Assembly (NCBI GenBank): GCA_013076295.1 | Contig: RQOL01000861.1 | Location: 4,876,235-4,940,234 of the forward strand | Direction: 5' to 3' | Origin: Sanderia malayensis | Lineage: Eukaryota; Cnidaria; Scyphozoa; Semaeostomeae; Pelagiidae | DNA length: 64,000 nucleotides | Part shown: positions 48,401 through 63,400 of the stretch, piece by piece | Numbering within the stretch: the stretch's first letter is position 1 | Layout: each line of letters starts with the position of its first letter | Translations under genes and position numbers: made by a program | Notes under the pieces: model-generated | Databases searched by the model: none | What the model was told of the DNA's origin: nothing | What the model saw: only the letters and a program-made list of their open reading frames with translations

Positions 48401-51400
48401 CTCTTGTGCGTCATCGTTGAGCTTTTCCCAACTGAAACAAAAGAAAAATGGCATTTAATTTAATTGCACAAATTTATCATTGCAGAAAAAATGCAGATAA
48501 CGGCCTATACCCATTTCCGTGTTTAACAATTTCCTGAATTTAGGTTAATGAGTAGTTTTTAATAAAATCAACCATGAACTATATATATTATCAACTATCA
48601 ACCATGCAATAAAGTCATTATGGGTGGGAATAAAAAACTCCAAAACATGCAAGACATAGACATTCAAATTCAATCTGTCAAATCAATCAAATATTTCTAA
48701 AATTTTTAAATTCAGCGCCAAAAGCAATCGAAAACGAAGCTGTTACACTGAGAAGAGATTCCGTTTTCATTCGACTCCATTTTAATGCGTTCACAAGAGT
48801 CCAAACTGAAAACGGTGTCGAATGAAAACGGTGCACTCCACTTCCAGAACGTTTTCGTTTGAAAACGCAAAAGCGGATCGGAATGCATCGTTTTCAATCG
48901 TTTCCGTGTGAACAAAGTATCGTAAACGGATCAAAATGAAAACCGTGTCATGTGAACAGGGCCTAAGCCCACCCATTGCTATTCTTGAATTTCCATTATT
49001 TTTGGAAATTTTGGGCCTCGGCATTCTTATCACTATTACTATTCTTCTAAAAAACAGTGTATATCCAATGATAAACAAAATTGTGGCGCATTAAAATCAA
49101 TTTGGCAAATTTGGCAAGTTTCTTCAGCAGCCCAGAACTTTTAGCTGGAGAGAATTCAAGGAACCTTTGAGGAAATTTTATAAAAATAACAAATAAAATA
49201 TCTTCCAAGAAGGAAATTTTTGTAATTCGAGGAAATTTCCACAAGAATGTCATTTGGGCTCGCAGTCTATTGCGTGGTGGTCCGGTTTTTTCTAGTGTGG
49301 CTTGACAAACACAATCAAAATAGAGACGCACAACGGCTTGACGAAGACAAAAACGCATTCAAGCGAACATGCGTCAGAGCACGCACGAGTCGTGACAAAG
49401 CTCACGTCTTCAAAACATCGAAAGACGAAGAAAAAGAAACAGATAATTGCCAAGGACAGGTTGAGTGGGTGAACTATAGTTTCTTTGCCCATTCGATAAT
49501 TTTAACACACAGGCAAGCAAAATGATCGAACACGAAGTTCAATCCATAATGAACGCTGAAAAATACAAAATAGCAGAGAAGAAAACTACCGAACAACAAC
49601 AAACGACGCCACCATCAACAACGTGCATTACTATGATGAAACATATCTGTTCAGTGTGTGGGGAAAAAGCTAAATTCAGGTGTGCCTCTTGTCGTGCAGC
49701 GTTCTACTGCGGACGAGCACATCAAATTCAACACTGGCAAAATCACCGGTAAATCAAAAGTTTACATATTCATTATATGCTCAAACGTTCAAGCGTATAT
49801 TATCTATTATTCTTCAGCGTGTGTACGCAATTTCTTGTCCTCATTTTTTGCTTTTTAAGCATGACAAATTATCATCGACCAGAGATATTCCCGTCCGGGA
49901 GGCCAGCTGTTTGAATCAAATTTCACTCAGCCGATCTGCATAAATTTTGAATTCCAACTCTAGCGCTATAAATTCTCAGCCTAGCTCTATGAAATTACAA
50001 GCGTTGATCAACGCAAGTACCAGTTCACAATTCAATTATAAACAAAATATAAAATATGTGTGCTTCGTAAACACAGAAAGAAACAGGTATCTCTCCAGTT
50101 CAGTTGTCCGCCATTTGGTCTTGTTTACCTGCTCATGTAACTTAAACCTATAAATTACACTTAGTCTATAAATAAACATAAACTATTCAATATAATTTTC
50201 ATTTAACCATTAATAATTGTTATTATTCTTATTCTATTTATAAATTATTTTAACCTACTGATTACACTACAATTGCACTTTCTATCATTCGTTTGCTATG
50301 TATGTTCATAAAAAGATGTAGTAACCTAAAAGTATGTTGTTAGATGTGTTTTATGTGATTTCCTTGCATTGCAGAGGTCTTTGCCGTCGCCGTAAGGCCG
50401 CCGGCGAGATCCGAAATTCAAGATGTCATCGGATCGATGCGATAATCGACAGGAGGAGAGGAGGTCAACTACTGCACCACCTCAAACCGAAACCAGTAGG
50501 GAAGAAGCCAGGTAGGTTTGTGGCTCACGACCGGCGGAGCTTTTCAAAATCGGTCGTTCTCATCGAAAGAATCGCACAGGATCTGGCGATGCGCGGATTC
50601 TCAGTGATTGATCACTTCGCAGGGGAGACCCTCGTGGACGCCATACTGCGAGATGTCTTCCAGCTCTACTTCCAAAAACACAAGTTCAACCCGGGCACAC
50701 TGAGCGCCGACTGCAGCCAAAACGCGCGGGATAAACAGAAAGTTAGGGGGGACATGGTGATGTGGTTGGACACAAACACAAACTCCACAACACACGCGGC
50801 AGTGCGTAGTGCCGAGATGAGCATGAGCGAACTGGTGCACGGGCTAAACGGAACGGACATCTTGCACGGCTCAATAATACGAAGTCGATCAAGCGTAATG
50901 GCAGCGTGTTATCCAGGCAACGGTGCTGGATACAAACGACACGTGGACAATCCCTCAAACGACGGTCGCAAACTCACGTCAATACTCTATCTGAATAAAG
51001 ACTATAACAGAGCCCGAGACGGGGGTGTCTTACGCATGTACCCGAGAAATGATGATCGCCATTATGATATCGATCCCACTGGTGGCCGCTTGGTATTATT
51101 CTGGTCCGATCATCGCAACCCGCACGAAGTTTTGCCATCGTATTGGGAACGGTTTGCTATTTCCGTTTGGTATTTCGACATAATAGAGCGGGCACGGTCG
51201 TTCGTCAAATCTTTTCAGACTTGCCAACTTACCAAGTAAGCGTCCTTTCAAACTTAGCAACAGAATGACTCTGATAAAAGTTGGAACAGAAACTGGAACA
51301 AGACCACCTTCTATCAAATATCGCTGATTGAATACAGTAAACACCCGCATATAAGAACCAGTGATTTAAAACCTTCCAGGCTGAAATCCCTACTCAAAAC

Positions 51401-54400
51401 AATAGAAGAGACAATAGGCTATTGTATTTGAACAATAGGCTGGATGCAGAACTCACAGGTTCTTATACGCGGGTGTTTACTGTACGCTTTGCCAAAAGCT
51501 GAATTTTATACCAGTAATTACATAAACTTCATGGCTGGATTTTAGTTTTAGTTGAATTTTGAATATGAAAGTGCTGCTTTAATAACCGAGATATTTGAAA
51601 TATTAATAAAACCGGGTTTTAAAGAAAAATAGGATTCGGCTTATTTCTTTGCTTTTATTCTTTGGTTTTACAAAGATGGGTTCAACTATTTATAGCGAAA
51701 TGTTTTCGAGAAAATAATAATTATCCTGCTTTTGTTGTCGAGCGTTGCGAAAAAATTGATGAAATTTTCAGACGGAATAACTTCGGCTAATTGTCATGGT
51801 ATCCAGGACCTTCTATTGAAAACGCCAGGACTGAGCGTCATGCAAAGATTGTAAAATGCTGAAGATCATTGGCACATCAGCAAAACAAATCAAAGGCTAT
51901 GCCAACAATAAACAATAAACAATAAATAATAATAATAATCACAAACAAAGTTGAACGAACCTCCCATTCAGATCTTCAACTCTTCCTGCCACCTCATCCG
52001 GGCTAATGATAGACTTTTCGGATAATTCCGATGCCAATTTATTGACATTGTCAAGTCTCTCCTGATTGGCTCGTAATTCCTGTTCAAGAAAAGAAGCCAA
52101 CCAATCAATCAAACAACATATGAGAAAACTTACTAATCCATCTACTCGAGTCCACAAACAAAACATACGAAGGTATAAACAAATGGTACAGACGGTATAG
52201 ACGAATAAAAAGACCGAAATCAGCTCTGTGTGGTTTTATGAAAACTGTAGTTTCCAAAAATGGAAAAACATCCTTAAATTCACGGTAGAAGAAGAGTGAG
52301 CACAGATGAATAAAGTAATTTTCTTGACGTTATACAAACTGCTTTCTTACCTGTTCAAATCCTTCGAATCTCTGTTCAATTGCTTGACATTGTTCCAGAT
52401 CAAATGTCTTCTCGACTTTCAAATAAGTCTCGAGTTGTACATGCTAGAAATGCAAAGATAAATATTCCATAAATCAACAAAAGTCTATCTCTCTCTAATA
52501 TCTTATAAAAACAACAATTCACTTCAAAAAGTTTCTTAATTTTTCGTAAAATTTTGTACTGAAAATTTCTTAGTACTTTCTTAGAAAATTTCTTAGTACT
52601 TTCTTAGAAAATAGTACTTTCTTATAAATTATTAAAATTATTAAATTATTATAACAAATCAAAAATAATATTGTTTTGATAATTGTAGATAACATGTTCA
52701 GAAACTGGAAAAGTCTCTTTGACAATTTTCTCCAGTACCTAAAGCACCATAGCACAAATTGGTGTCAGAGCTGAATAACTTATGAATGAGTTTCTTCTAT
52801 AGGAAGTGACACATCTTAGAGTGTAACCCAAAGATATATTATATGTCACATCTTTGTGTAATCACAAGGTTTTTGTTCCAAGTTCAGGGCCATTTAATTT
52901 GTAAACTACTCTTTGACACAGTAATGACGCGTCGTAGAAGCATTTGCTGCAAATCAAGGGTCTACTCTCCTCAGTGATTTACAACAGTTTCTCCTTTATG
53001 GCAGGAATAAACAATGCATTGCATACATATACTCACATGTTGTGTAACCCAGGTTTTCACCATATCTGCTTCGTTGTACAACTTATAAAGCGCCAAAGCA
53101 TCTCCCAATTTGTCAAGTCTGTCGTTGGCCTTACCCTTCAGTGCTGCATATTGGTCGTCAATTCTAGGAAGAAACAAAATTACTCAGCACGCAGGGTTAC
53201 CATTGACACGTTAAGGCCAATAAAGACACGTCATCTGTTTTAGTCGTCAGGAATGGTGACGGTGCGTTGCCTATTCTAAACGTGTGCACATCAGAACAGC
53301 AGTTAACACGATGTTATAGGCTGATACGACTAGCAAGAATAGTCTGATACGACTAGAAAGAATAGTCTGATGCGACTAGCAAGAATAGTCTGATACGACT
53401 AGCAAGGATAGTCTGATGCGACTAGCAAGGATAGTCTGATGCGACTAGCAAGAAGAATGACATCTTCGCCAATGCAACCTTGCATTCTCAAAAAATATCA
53501 ACAAAAAACGTGAACATGCTTACTTCTGTTTCTCATCGAGAACTTCGGGGGTGTTTTTGTCCTAAAAACACCGACAAATTTCAAGTGAATATAAAAGCAA
53601 TGCCAAAAGCAGTTAAATGTCCGAAGCACGCGATAGCAACACGAGCATAATATACTTGCTAGCAATAGTAGTAGCAAACCAGCTTTAAATGATAATAATC
53701 AAGAGTTGTTAATCAAGTCATGAAATATCACCTCGTCATTCAGTGTGCTCAGTCTCTGTTCTTCAAGTCCATCAATTGTCTTTTCAAAGTTCTCAATCTC
53801 ATCAACAAGGACCTAAGAGTTAAAAGCAACAGTCCAAATTATAATGCATCAAAGACAGGCAAAGAGGCATAGCGCTATATCCACAGTGGTACAGACACCC
53901 GAACAAATGAATTCCACCCTCTTTTAGCATATATGCATTTCTTGGTTCCTGCCAGGGTTAATAACATTGAGATTCTTGTCAACAATGGCTTGTATTTCCT
54001 GAATACTAAAACGTGAACACTCGTGTTTGCAAGCAATAAAACCAACCTTGTGTTTTTTTAGTAACTCTTCCACCGATTCTTCATCGTGACCGAGATCTTC
54101 GTTGGAAACTGCAGCCTCCAGTTCGTCCATCGTTCTTTGAACATCTTCACAATTAGAAAGATACTGAAAAAAACCAAAAATGACCATCAAACAGACATCA
54201 AGATCTCTGCTCATGCAAGCCATACATTCTTGCAGTGACAGGCTAAGATGCAGAGAGAAAACAATGAATGAAAGACCTGTAAATACCTGGTGAAGGCAGA
54301 GCATTTCTTGCAATCGCTGCTTCCTTTGCTGTGCTAAATTCTCAATCGAGTCCCAGTGTGCTGTGAGCAAGTCAATAAACTCTTCAATTTTCATGGATGC

Positions 54401-57400
54401 GTATGGCATTGTTCGCAACAGCTCGTCTCCCTCTTTCAGCAGAACAGCAGTGCGTGGTTTTCTTGCTGCCAGCTCGGATTCCACAGCCTGCAGAAAAAAA
54501 CGGTCGAAAATATCAAAACTAATAGTGAAAAATGAAAGGAAGGTAAATCAAATGGAGAAATAAGTGAATAAACAAAGGAAGAAGTAAATGAAAGAAAAAA
54601 ATGGAGAAAAATAAAAAATAAAAAAAATGGAGAGATACTTATTGACAACCGAACGAAAAAATACTGAGAAAAAAATGAACAAAAACGGGATTAAAAAAAT
54701 GAATTAAAAATTGAAAACATGGTCAAACAAAGAGATGATAGGATGATGAAACAAACAAGCAAGCACATCGTGGAGCAAACAAACAAATAAATAAACAGTT
54801 AATTTTGTAAACAAACAAATGATCTCAAATGATAACAATGTAATTGTGCGTAAGGTTATAAAACCTTTTGGACATGAACACAAGGATTATGAACAATGAA
54901 AAGGAAAGAATCAAATGAAAGGATACAAAACCAAACAAACAATTGAATAAGCATATGAAGATGACATCATATGGCATTTACCTCGTGTTTTTTCAAAAGC
55001 AATATGGTTGTGTGCACATCTTTGCCGTATTCAGTTGACGATACAAAGTATTCTTTCTCACTCAGCCATAGATCCTCTTCCTCTGCATCTCTGTAGAACG
55101 AATGCAATTGCAGCGACTCTTCCAGGCGTTGTCTTCTCTGCGCTGCCAACTTGCAAAGATCATCGTAATTGCTCTGCAACTCCTGCTGGTGATTTCTCAC
55201 CTGCTCAACATCTGGCTGGTAACCTTCGAAAAAAACACCAGCTATAAGTAAGCAGTGTTCAAGGGTTTGCACAAGAAATGTACACAATATTTCTCAGGTA
55301 TTAGAATATAAGGAGTTAATACTGAGCAACATAAAGGTAAACACACACGGGATTTCCGAGGTAAGGAGAGTATAGTGCATTAAGGGATCTGCTTATACCA
55401 AAATCACAGAACATAGCATGCACACAGGATGTCTCAAGTGCACGAAATATATCTATACTATAACATTAACAAGTTTGATAGCCTTCCCTTCTGGGGGTGT
55501 CGTCCTACAGTTACAGTCTACCAGTTTGTTACATTGGGTTGGTTTTAAATAAGCATGTAAATATTACCGTCTTCTCCGGGTGGCATATCAAGGAATTCAT
55601 CAGCCGCCAGGTTTGCCTGTTTAACTCGTTCAGCCTGTGCCTGGATGTCTGATTCGACAAGCATGTGCTTCTGAATTAGATCTTCGACCCCTGTAAAGTG
55701 CTTGCCATAGTCCTCTGACATCAGCCCAACCTACGAGAATACACACATATGTGTTGACTTCCAAACAAATGATAAGGTAAATAGCACTGCAAAACAGTTT
55801 GAGAGACAAGTAAGAGACAAGATGTTCCGCAATGTGCCAGTAGCTTCATAGCATTGAGGACTGAAAGGACTTCACTGCATTTTAACAACAACACTGATAA
55901 TAAAACAATAACACTGATAATCTAACCTTTGCATCCTCCATCCAGTGAATGATGTGGATAATCTCTTGGAATATCTTGTGAAGTTCAAGGTGTTTCTTCA
56001 TTCTGCTACTTCTAATGTCGAGTTGGCTCAATAGATTTGTCCACAGTTGCATAACACGATCCTTCTTCGTGTTCACTTCGTCCATATCGCAGTAATTCTC
56101 CGCTTCGATTTTCTCCGCAAGATGCTCCACGGCCATCACTCGCTCCTTGTAGGCAATAATCTCGGATTCCATCGCCTCGTGTTTTTTAGTCGATGCCTTG
56201 ACCGCAGGGAGGTCATTGCCAAACACTGCTTGCTCGAGCAACTGCATACAACTTGTCAGCCAAGATTCTCGAAGATGCGCCTGTAAACATAGAGCAGCGA
56301 CAATGTAGAGACACTTTATTTGGAATGATAAAGATCATTCAATACCATAAAATTATCATCATCACCAATTGAATAAACGTTCGCTTAGGTCTTTAGCTAA
56401 CCTCTTCAACCTCTAACTCAAATCAATATCACACGATAAGCGATAACATTACAAGGATTTTGAATGAAAACTTAAGGGCAAAAGTACATTTGAAGAGACA
56501 AAAATTATCACCTTTCTCATGAAACGTTCCACTAGTTGTTCAAGTCTTTCTTGTCTGAAAAATAATCCAAATACAAAGTGAATTTAATAATCCAAAGTAA
56601 TTTGTATTGCGCTTATCTAGCATTATAATAAACCGATGCACTAAACAGTGGTTACATTATAGCATGGTGTCATGCATTATAATTACCGAATTTACAATAT
56701 TGTTCCTATATAATTCTGGTTATCAACCATTACAGTAACTGCATGCAGTAAGCAGGCACTAAGCTCAAATAATGACATGTCTGACCTGATGAGCTCGTCT
56801 CTCAATGCAACCTCTCTTTCGTGTTCAGCTTTCTCCAGCTCAGCCCAAGCCTGCAAAACACGTAGATGTAGTCGATGTAAATATAAACACAATAAAACAA
56901 ACAAAAAAGCAAACAAACATAGGTTGCACCACAAGATAAAATAAACAGTAACATTTACCGCGTTTAGATCACCGATCATGGCGCCTTCGGGAGGCTCATA
57001 GAGCTTCTGGTGGTTGCTTCGCAGTGCGCTTGTCAACTCAAACATCTTCACCTCCAAGTTACCTTTCTCAATGAATCTGACAAGATCAAAGTCGTAATTC
57101 TATTAAATTAGTGAAAACTTCATAGACAGTGCCTTGCGTAACTGAATACAATATAGTTAAACACTCCAATTTCCACTTTAACGGATTGCATTATGCCTCG
57201 AGTAAAAATTGTTGTGTTGCAAACTCTCCTTCTTTAACCAAGTGCCTTGGAAATTTAATGAAATACCCGACTCTTTGAGTTGTTTATTTCACAATTCACC
57301 GACTCTTGGTGTGACAAACCTAATAGCTAAAACAATCCATTTTGGGTTGGGTCCCCTTCGCGGCTCCCATCGGGTGTCCTACTGTGCGCATTCATATTTA

Positions 57401-60400
57401 TTAGGCAGCATCAACCAACTAGAATAGGTAATGGCATGTCAGTCTTACTTTGGCGGCTTCTCTTGTGTTCTGTAGTTGTTGAATTCTGCCATTTGCTGTT
57501 GCAAGGCGGAGAAAGAATTGCCAAAGTCGCGACTTGAAAGTCTGACAATTGTTTCATGGACCCACTTGAGCATGTTTGTGCTCATCTCTTCATAATCAAG
57601 AATCAACCTGTCGTTATCCACAGCCTTTTTCACGACCTACAAAGAAGCACAATCCTCGTCAATTTTCTCTCTACAATCCCCTGTTATTCACTAACGTTGC
57701 TATTTACAAATTTGATGCACACCGCTCAAATCTTTTCAACTAGCTTGCTGTACAAACGCGGTGTATTTTCGACAATCGATAACTACACGTGGAGATAGCT
57801 ACTTTTGATATTGGATGCCAGAAATAAGACATCCAACATTGAATATGATACCTTTTGTATTCTTGTACCACTGACTTCAACCTTCTTCAATTTAGCAAAG
57901 CAGTGATAAAAAGATGCAACGTATGTCATTATCGACTTCTCGTCAGGATATTCCACACTCACATCTAGAACAACAATATACATGATTGAATTAGTTCCTT
58001 TAACACCGAAGCGATGCCTGTGAGCGACTAGTTCACGGGTAGCATGAATAAACCTCAGTTGGAGGCATTGCAGTGCATTGCATTGCAAGTACAACCCGTA
58101 CACAGAGCTATAAGTAGCTTTCATAAATAATACAAAGACCAAAAACCAAGTGAAAGAATGATACAGAAAGAGATAACTGTGAACAAAATAAGGGTTACGG
58201 ATGGATGTTGCATTTGTAAGCTAAAACTGTTCAACAGGTGTAAAGTACTCTTAAAACGCCAGGAAATGTGATAAAGAGAGTAAACAGACGTAAGATTAGA
58301 AAGAGAAGATAGATACGAAAGCAAGTTGATAGCTGCCAGGGTATGTAGATAAATGCTGCAATCAATAAATAAACGTCAAAAAAAGAAAAGAAAAACTTCC
58401 AAGAGTTAATAAATTAACAATTGGGTTAGAAACAAGTCTCAAAAGACGTTATAAAAATTAAAAACTATAAACATGAAAGCTGTCAGAAATGGTGCATAGT
58501 TTCAAGAAGCACTGGATCAGAATGACGTCAAAACCATTAAATTGTCATAAGAGCTATTGAATAATACAAGAGTGTGTCATACCTGGAGCATCGAGCAAAG
58601 GGACAATGTCCAACTCTCTTTCAGCACATTCAAAGACCATATTCAAATTAGTGATTGGTTCCTCCTTCTTTAAACTGTCATAGTTAACCAGATCTGGCCT
58701 AAAAAAGATAAGAATAACACATTGGCTCAGGTAAAGAATGTATAAAAATGCCACATCAATGTGGACAATTTCGCACTAGGAGATACCCGAAGAAACGCCA
58801 ATGAATAAGGGAGGTGTAAATGAGGTGCACGATGCAACGAAACAGGTAGCATTAACTAAGGTACTACCTGTGCTTGTGCAACAGTGCAGCAAATGCCAGT
58901 CCATCACTCCAGCTTTTTGTGAAGTTGGTGACTTTGACATTTTTATATCTGCAAACAAAAATAAAAGACTATATAATTCACCCGTTACCGATCATGCAAT
59001 ACAATTTATTCTTCACTGGATGCCAGATGTTCATGTAAAATTCTTCAATAAATGACATTGAGTGAAAGCAATTATCGATAAACGGCAGGACTTAAATTCT
59101 TCTTCAATAAATTATAAAGCTTCAACAAGGATATTTAAATAGATTGCAAAGCTGGATTCGGAGTTCGATCGATGGTATGGCTCAAAGACAGAATTTCTAA
59201 TAAATGTTTTTTCGATCAATGGTAGGGCTTCAAAGATAAGGTTTTCAATCAATGATAGGACCTAAAGACAAAGTCTCTATAATTGGGATGTCTATTTCCC
59301 AATCCCGAGTTTATCAAAGCCTAAAACCAAACAAAATGAAACCAGGTTACCCGATTGTTTTCGATTGGCACCAAAGAAGTAAAGCCTCTTTTGCTGATTT
59401 CTTCTCAGACGTTTCCGTCTCAATCATAATATCTTGAATCTATGGCAAGAAAGGAGATATTTTATGCTCGCTCAATAACCACTGGCAACACTGCAATGCA
59501 GATAAAGAATAGCTGGCATCACAACAACGTGAATGTATCAATACAGTAGAACAAAATGCAGGTAATAGCAATACCTGGAATCGGAGAATGATGGTCCATA
59601 TCAAACCAAGGGTGATTTTCGGATTACCATCGACGATGTCTTGAGAGCCAACGTTTTCGAGATGAACCTAAATAAAACATATAAAATTTATATTCTAAGC
59701 TCCTAATTAATAGACTTTACAGGATTAATGGTCAATATACAGCAAAAAGAGAAAGTGAAACACAAACTTAGTTACTAATTACTAGATTTTATAAAAATTA
59801 ATGGTCAATATATTTGCAATATCCAAGAAAGATAAATTTAATAGTCTTCGTATTTAATACCTTGGAAACTGTTTGGCTTAATCTACTTAATAATTCTTAC
59901 TGCATTAATCTGCCTAAAGACCTTTTTTATGTCTTGTACTGTTGGGCTCAATAACTTTCTATGATGGGTCATTGGAAAAAAAAGAAAGAGTAATGTTCCT
60001 ATACTCACTCTCTGGCTCTTGAGAAACTTCAAAGCATGATCGCAGTTTTCAAGAAAATGGATTCGCATCCTGCCTCTACTTGGCTTCGGCTGATGGTGAA
60101 GATAAGAATTGGCAGTTAAGTGCTTTGATTACGATTAATCCCGCTTCAACCCTTCTTTTCACCAATACAGTAGTTTACGAGAGTTCCAATTCAGTGAGAA
60201 GTGCAGCTTAAAAGTGGGATCTCCCAAACAATGTCAGATAGTGGAAACAACGTTTTAATGAAAATAAAGTTTAAAGAACAATAATTCCGACGGATGGTTC
60301 AAAAAGCTTCTACTTCCTACCAGCTTCTCGCCAGAAAGAATCTCCAAGAGCATGCACAGCTTCCTCCCATCTCTGAGATCAGTGTAAAGGTCATTGGCGT

Positions 60401-63400
60401 GGGTGTTCACCCTTTGAAGATGCGAATTAACCCATTTCGTAAATGTCTTTTTCTGCACGGCCTCACGTTCACCTGCAAGAAAAAATTATACAGGACACAA
60501 TTTAAAAGATGACCAGGAGCGCAAACATAAAGTTCGAATTTTTAGATAACGCTTTGCTATTTCTTATGCTGTACACAACATTCTATGTAATATATTAGGG
60601 CGTTAAATGGATCAGAAAGAGACCAGTTTTGGAACGTGGGGTTGTGAGAGCAATCCAAACAAAACCCCAACAGAAGACGAACGTATTAATAAATAGAAGC
60701 CTAACATCTACTAACTCCAGGCGATCGAAAGCGAACAATCGCAGTTAAGTAGTTGTTGAAGTCAGCAGCGTTTTTAAAGGTTAGACATAATCAGTTTTGT
60801 ATATGCACTTGATATGAGATGTGATCTCTTTGCTTCCGACCTCTAACTTCGTAAGAAACAGAGGGGAGAGCATGAATTATGATAGCTTTCGCAGCAAAAA
60901 CAGAAAGTGAAACACAAACAAAGGTGATTAGATGGCTGAAAAAGATGCGTCTCAATCAGTGCCTTCCAATGCAATCGTGGTCGACTATCGCGTTCAGAAA
61001 TCGGCGAACAATGATGATAATCTCTTTGAATTGTCAAGATTATATCCATCCCCAATGGCGTTCATCTTCACAACGGGGTGGTATTATCATAACATGCGGC
61101 AAAGATGTTTAACGGGAAAATAATGGATAATTATAAATTGACCAACCAGCTTTCGTTGAAAAGTGTTTTAAAATTGCAACTGACCTATGGGTGACTGGGG
61201 CACTTTATTTAAAATCATCAAAAAAGCAATGGACCACTAATCCAAGTATATTTCTACTTTCTATTTCTACTAACAAGAGAATGCGACACAATAACATGTG
61301 GAATAAGAAACCCCAACCTTTGAGTCACAAATTCAATTTTGATAGTTCAATTTTGAGGGGTCACCGTGGCGTTATTAATTACATACAACAACGGCCAGGG
61401 GGCAAATTCCACTGGGGCCATAATTAGCCCCTGGGAAGTTAGGATAGGTAAGCTGCATTGTGTAATTCCAATGAAACTTTGTACACGAAAATCCTGAATT
61501 AAAAAGACTTTGTCAACAAATAGAATTTATCGATCACAATATAATCACAATCCAATTATGCACTCACAATGAAGATATTTATCAGGACACGGCTAGCTAA
61601 AAATATTGAGCCAAGAGAATATACAGCGAAACACTTCATTGGAGACTCCAGCTTGATGGGGGGCTAACCCTGCACTTGAAACCTTGCATGAAATGGTTGT
61701 TTGTCTTATTGTTTGCTTACAACAAATTGAAAGAACTCTCGCTTTTATGTTCTGTTTAAAAGGAGATTGCTTGCATTAGCTTCGTTCGGCAAACAACAGG
61801 CCCTCATTTTGGGAATGCAAAATGTAATCCTTAACATTAATTGCCTCACTTTTTACCACTTTATCGCAAAGAAAACCTATGCATGATGGCAATGTTTCAA
61901 ATAAAAACCCTATTCTTTTAAGCACCCTTCAATTCGATAAAAATAAAAGAATAACCGACTCCTTTCCTTTGCTAAGAACTTTCAAAATGATATTTCCTTT
62001 ACTACACCTTGCTTAAAACTTGACGCGTGTGAAGATAATACATGGCAACTGTGAGATCATTCGCTAAGACCAATTTAATCCACTCACAAAAGCATTGTCT
62101 ATCAACCTTAGTTTCAGTTTCAAGGCATTGCTTCTTGCATTAATAATTCATAGCACCAGACCACACTTCTCAATACATAACATTAATTCATTGTACTTAT
62201 TTAAAACATGAATAGCATTGTTCAAGCTTTCTTATCACCAGCTTTTTGGGCATAGCCAAGCAGATGGCTTCGCAATACGTTATAAGAGAGAGAGAATAGG
62301 TGGCTGGGAAATTCATAAATAAATTAATTTCAATTTCAAAAGACCAAACAATAGTTGCATTGTCCATCCCCCCCCAAAATACAAAATTGTCACTGCCATA
62401 AATTTTTACTGGTTCAAAAAAATTTAATGGCCTTACTGTGTTGTTATACTTCTGCTAAATTCTACAATGGATTGGAATGTTTGTCCAATTCATGAAAATG
62501 ATTGCTATGCGGCAAAAAGCCTTTAAATTAACAACATTTTGGGAATTCCTGACAACAAAAATCCTTTGCATGCAATGTGAGAAATAAAATTTTACCATAG
62601 CCAATGAAATGAAAATTCTAAAAGCACAGTTAAAAAGCTGTAACTGTGGTTTTAGAATTTTACCCCAGGCAAAACAACTGACACTGCCATTGGACATCTC
62701 ATTGTACTCAAAAAGTAGAAAAGACAAGACATTTAATATCTGTATACTGTGTGAAATACAAAACCACAGGTTGTGTCAAGTCCAAACATTTTGTACAAGT
62801 TCACTATTTTTCTCATTAAAACAATATTTGATTGGTGGTTTTATGGTCAAATGTAGCCAAAATCAAATAACAAACCAAATACAATTGGGCATTATTTTTC
62901 AACAGGGGATCAACTTTAAATGAAGTGCACAAAAGCTTATCACACCCTGCAGGTATTGAACTGGTGTTGCTTTAAATGGAGTTAATGCATGTTATTAAAC
63001 CTGTTATCAAGGTAAATCCATGTCTGGTCGGATAAAATATTTCCCAATGTACAAAAGTGTTCAGAGCCTCAATTGTGCTTAAGCTCAGCTTAGCATGATT
63101 TCACTATCATGAGCAAAATATATTAACTTGCTTATTCCATCAAAGGTAGTCAAACATGGAGGGGAAAATACTTGGTTGAATCAATTTGAGAATAGGAAGA
63201 GAGATAAATGGGAAAGAAATGCATAGTTGTGGCTAAGAGGCCATTTAATAGCCCAGAACAATGCATGTAAAGTGCCACTTAATGGTAATAGCGCAAGAAC
63301 AATACTATAAAGCCAACAGGGGCTCTCGTAATTTTGTGTTGCATTGAATGATGATGATGTCACTGCAGTGCTAATCGGTGCATAGTGGGATCCGAAATGA

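Noticed and set aside
53929..53995. A possible extra spectrin exon ([16 protein letters not shown])
   Set aside because: The flanking exons 54047-54163 and 53732-53812 already join in phase to give normal repeat sequence ([17 protein letters not shown]); including this segment would add a stop soon after.
60843..61123. Candidate coding exons in the long 5' spectrin intron
   Set aside because: Open frames overlap on both strands, lack domains, and the flanking spectrin exons join perfectly without them.
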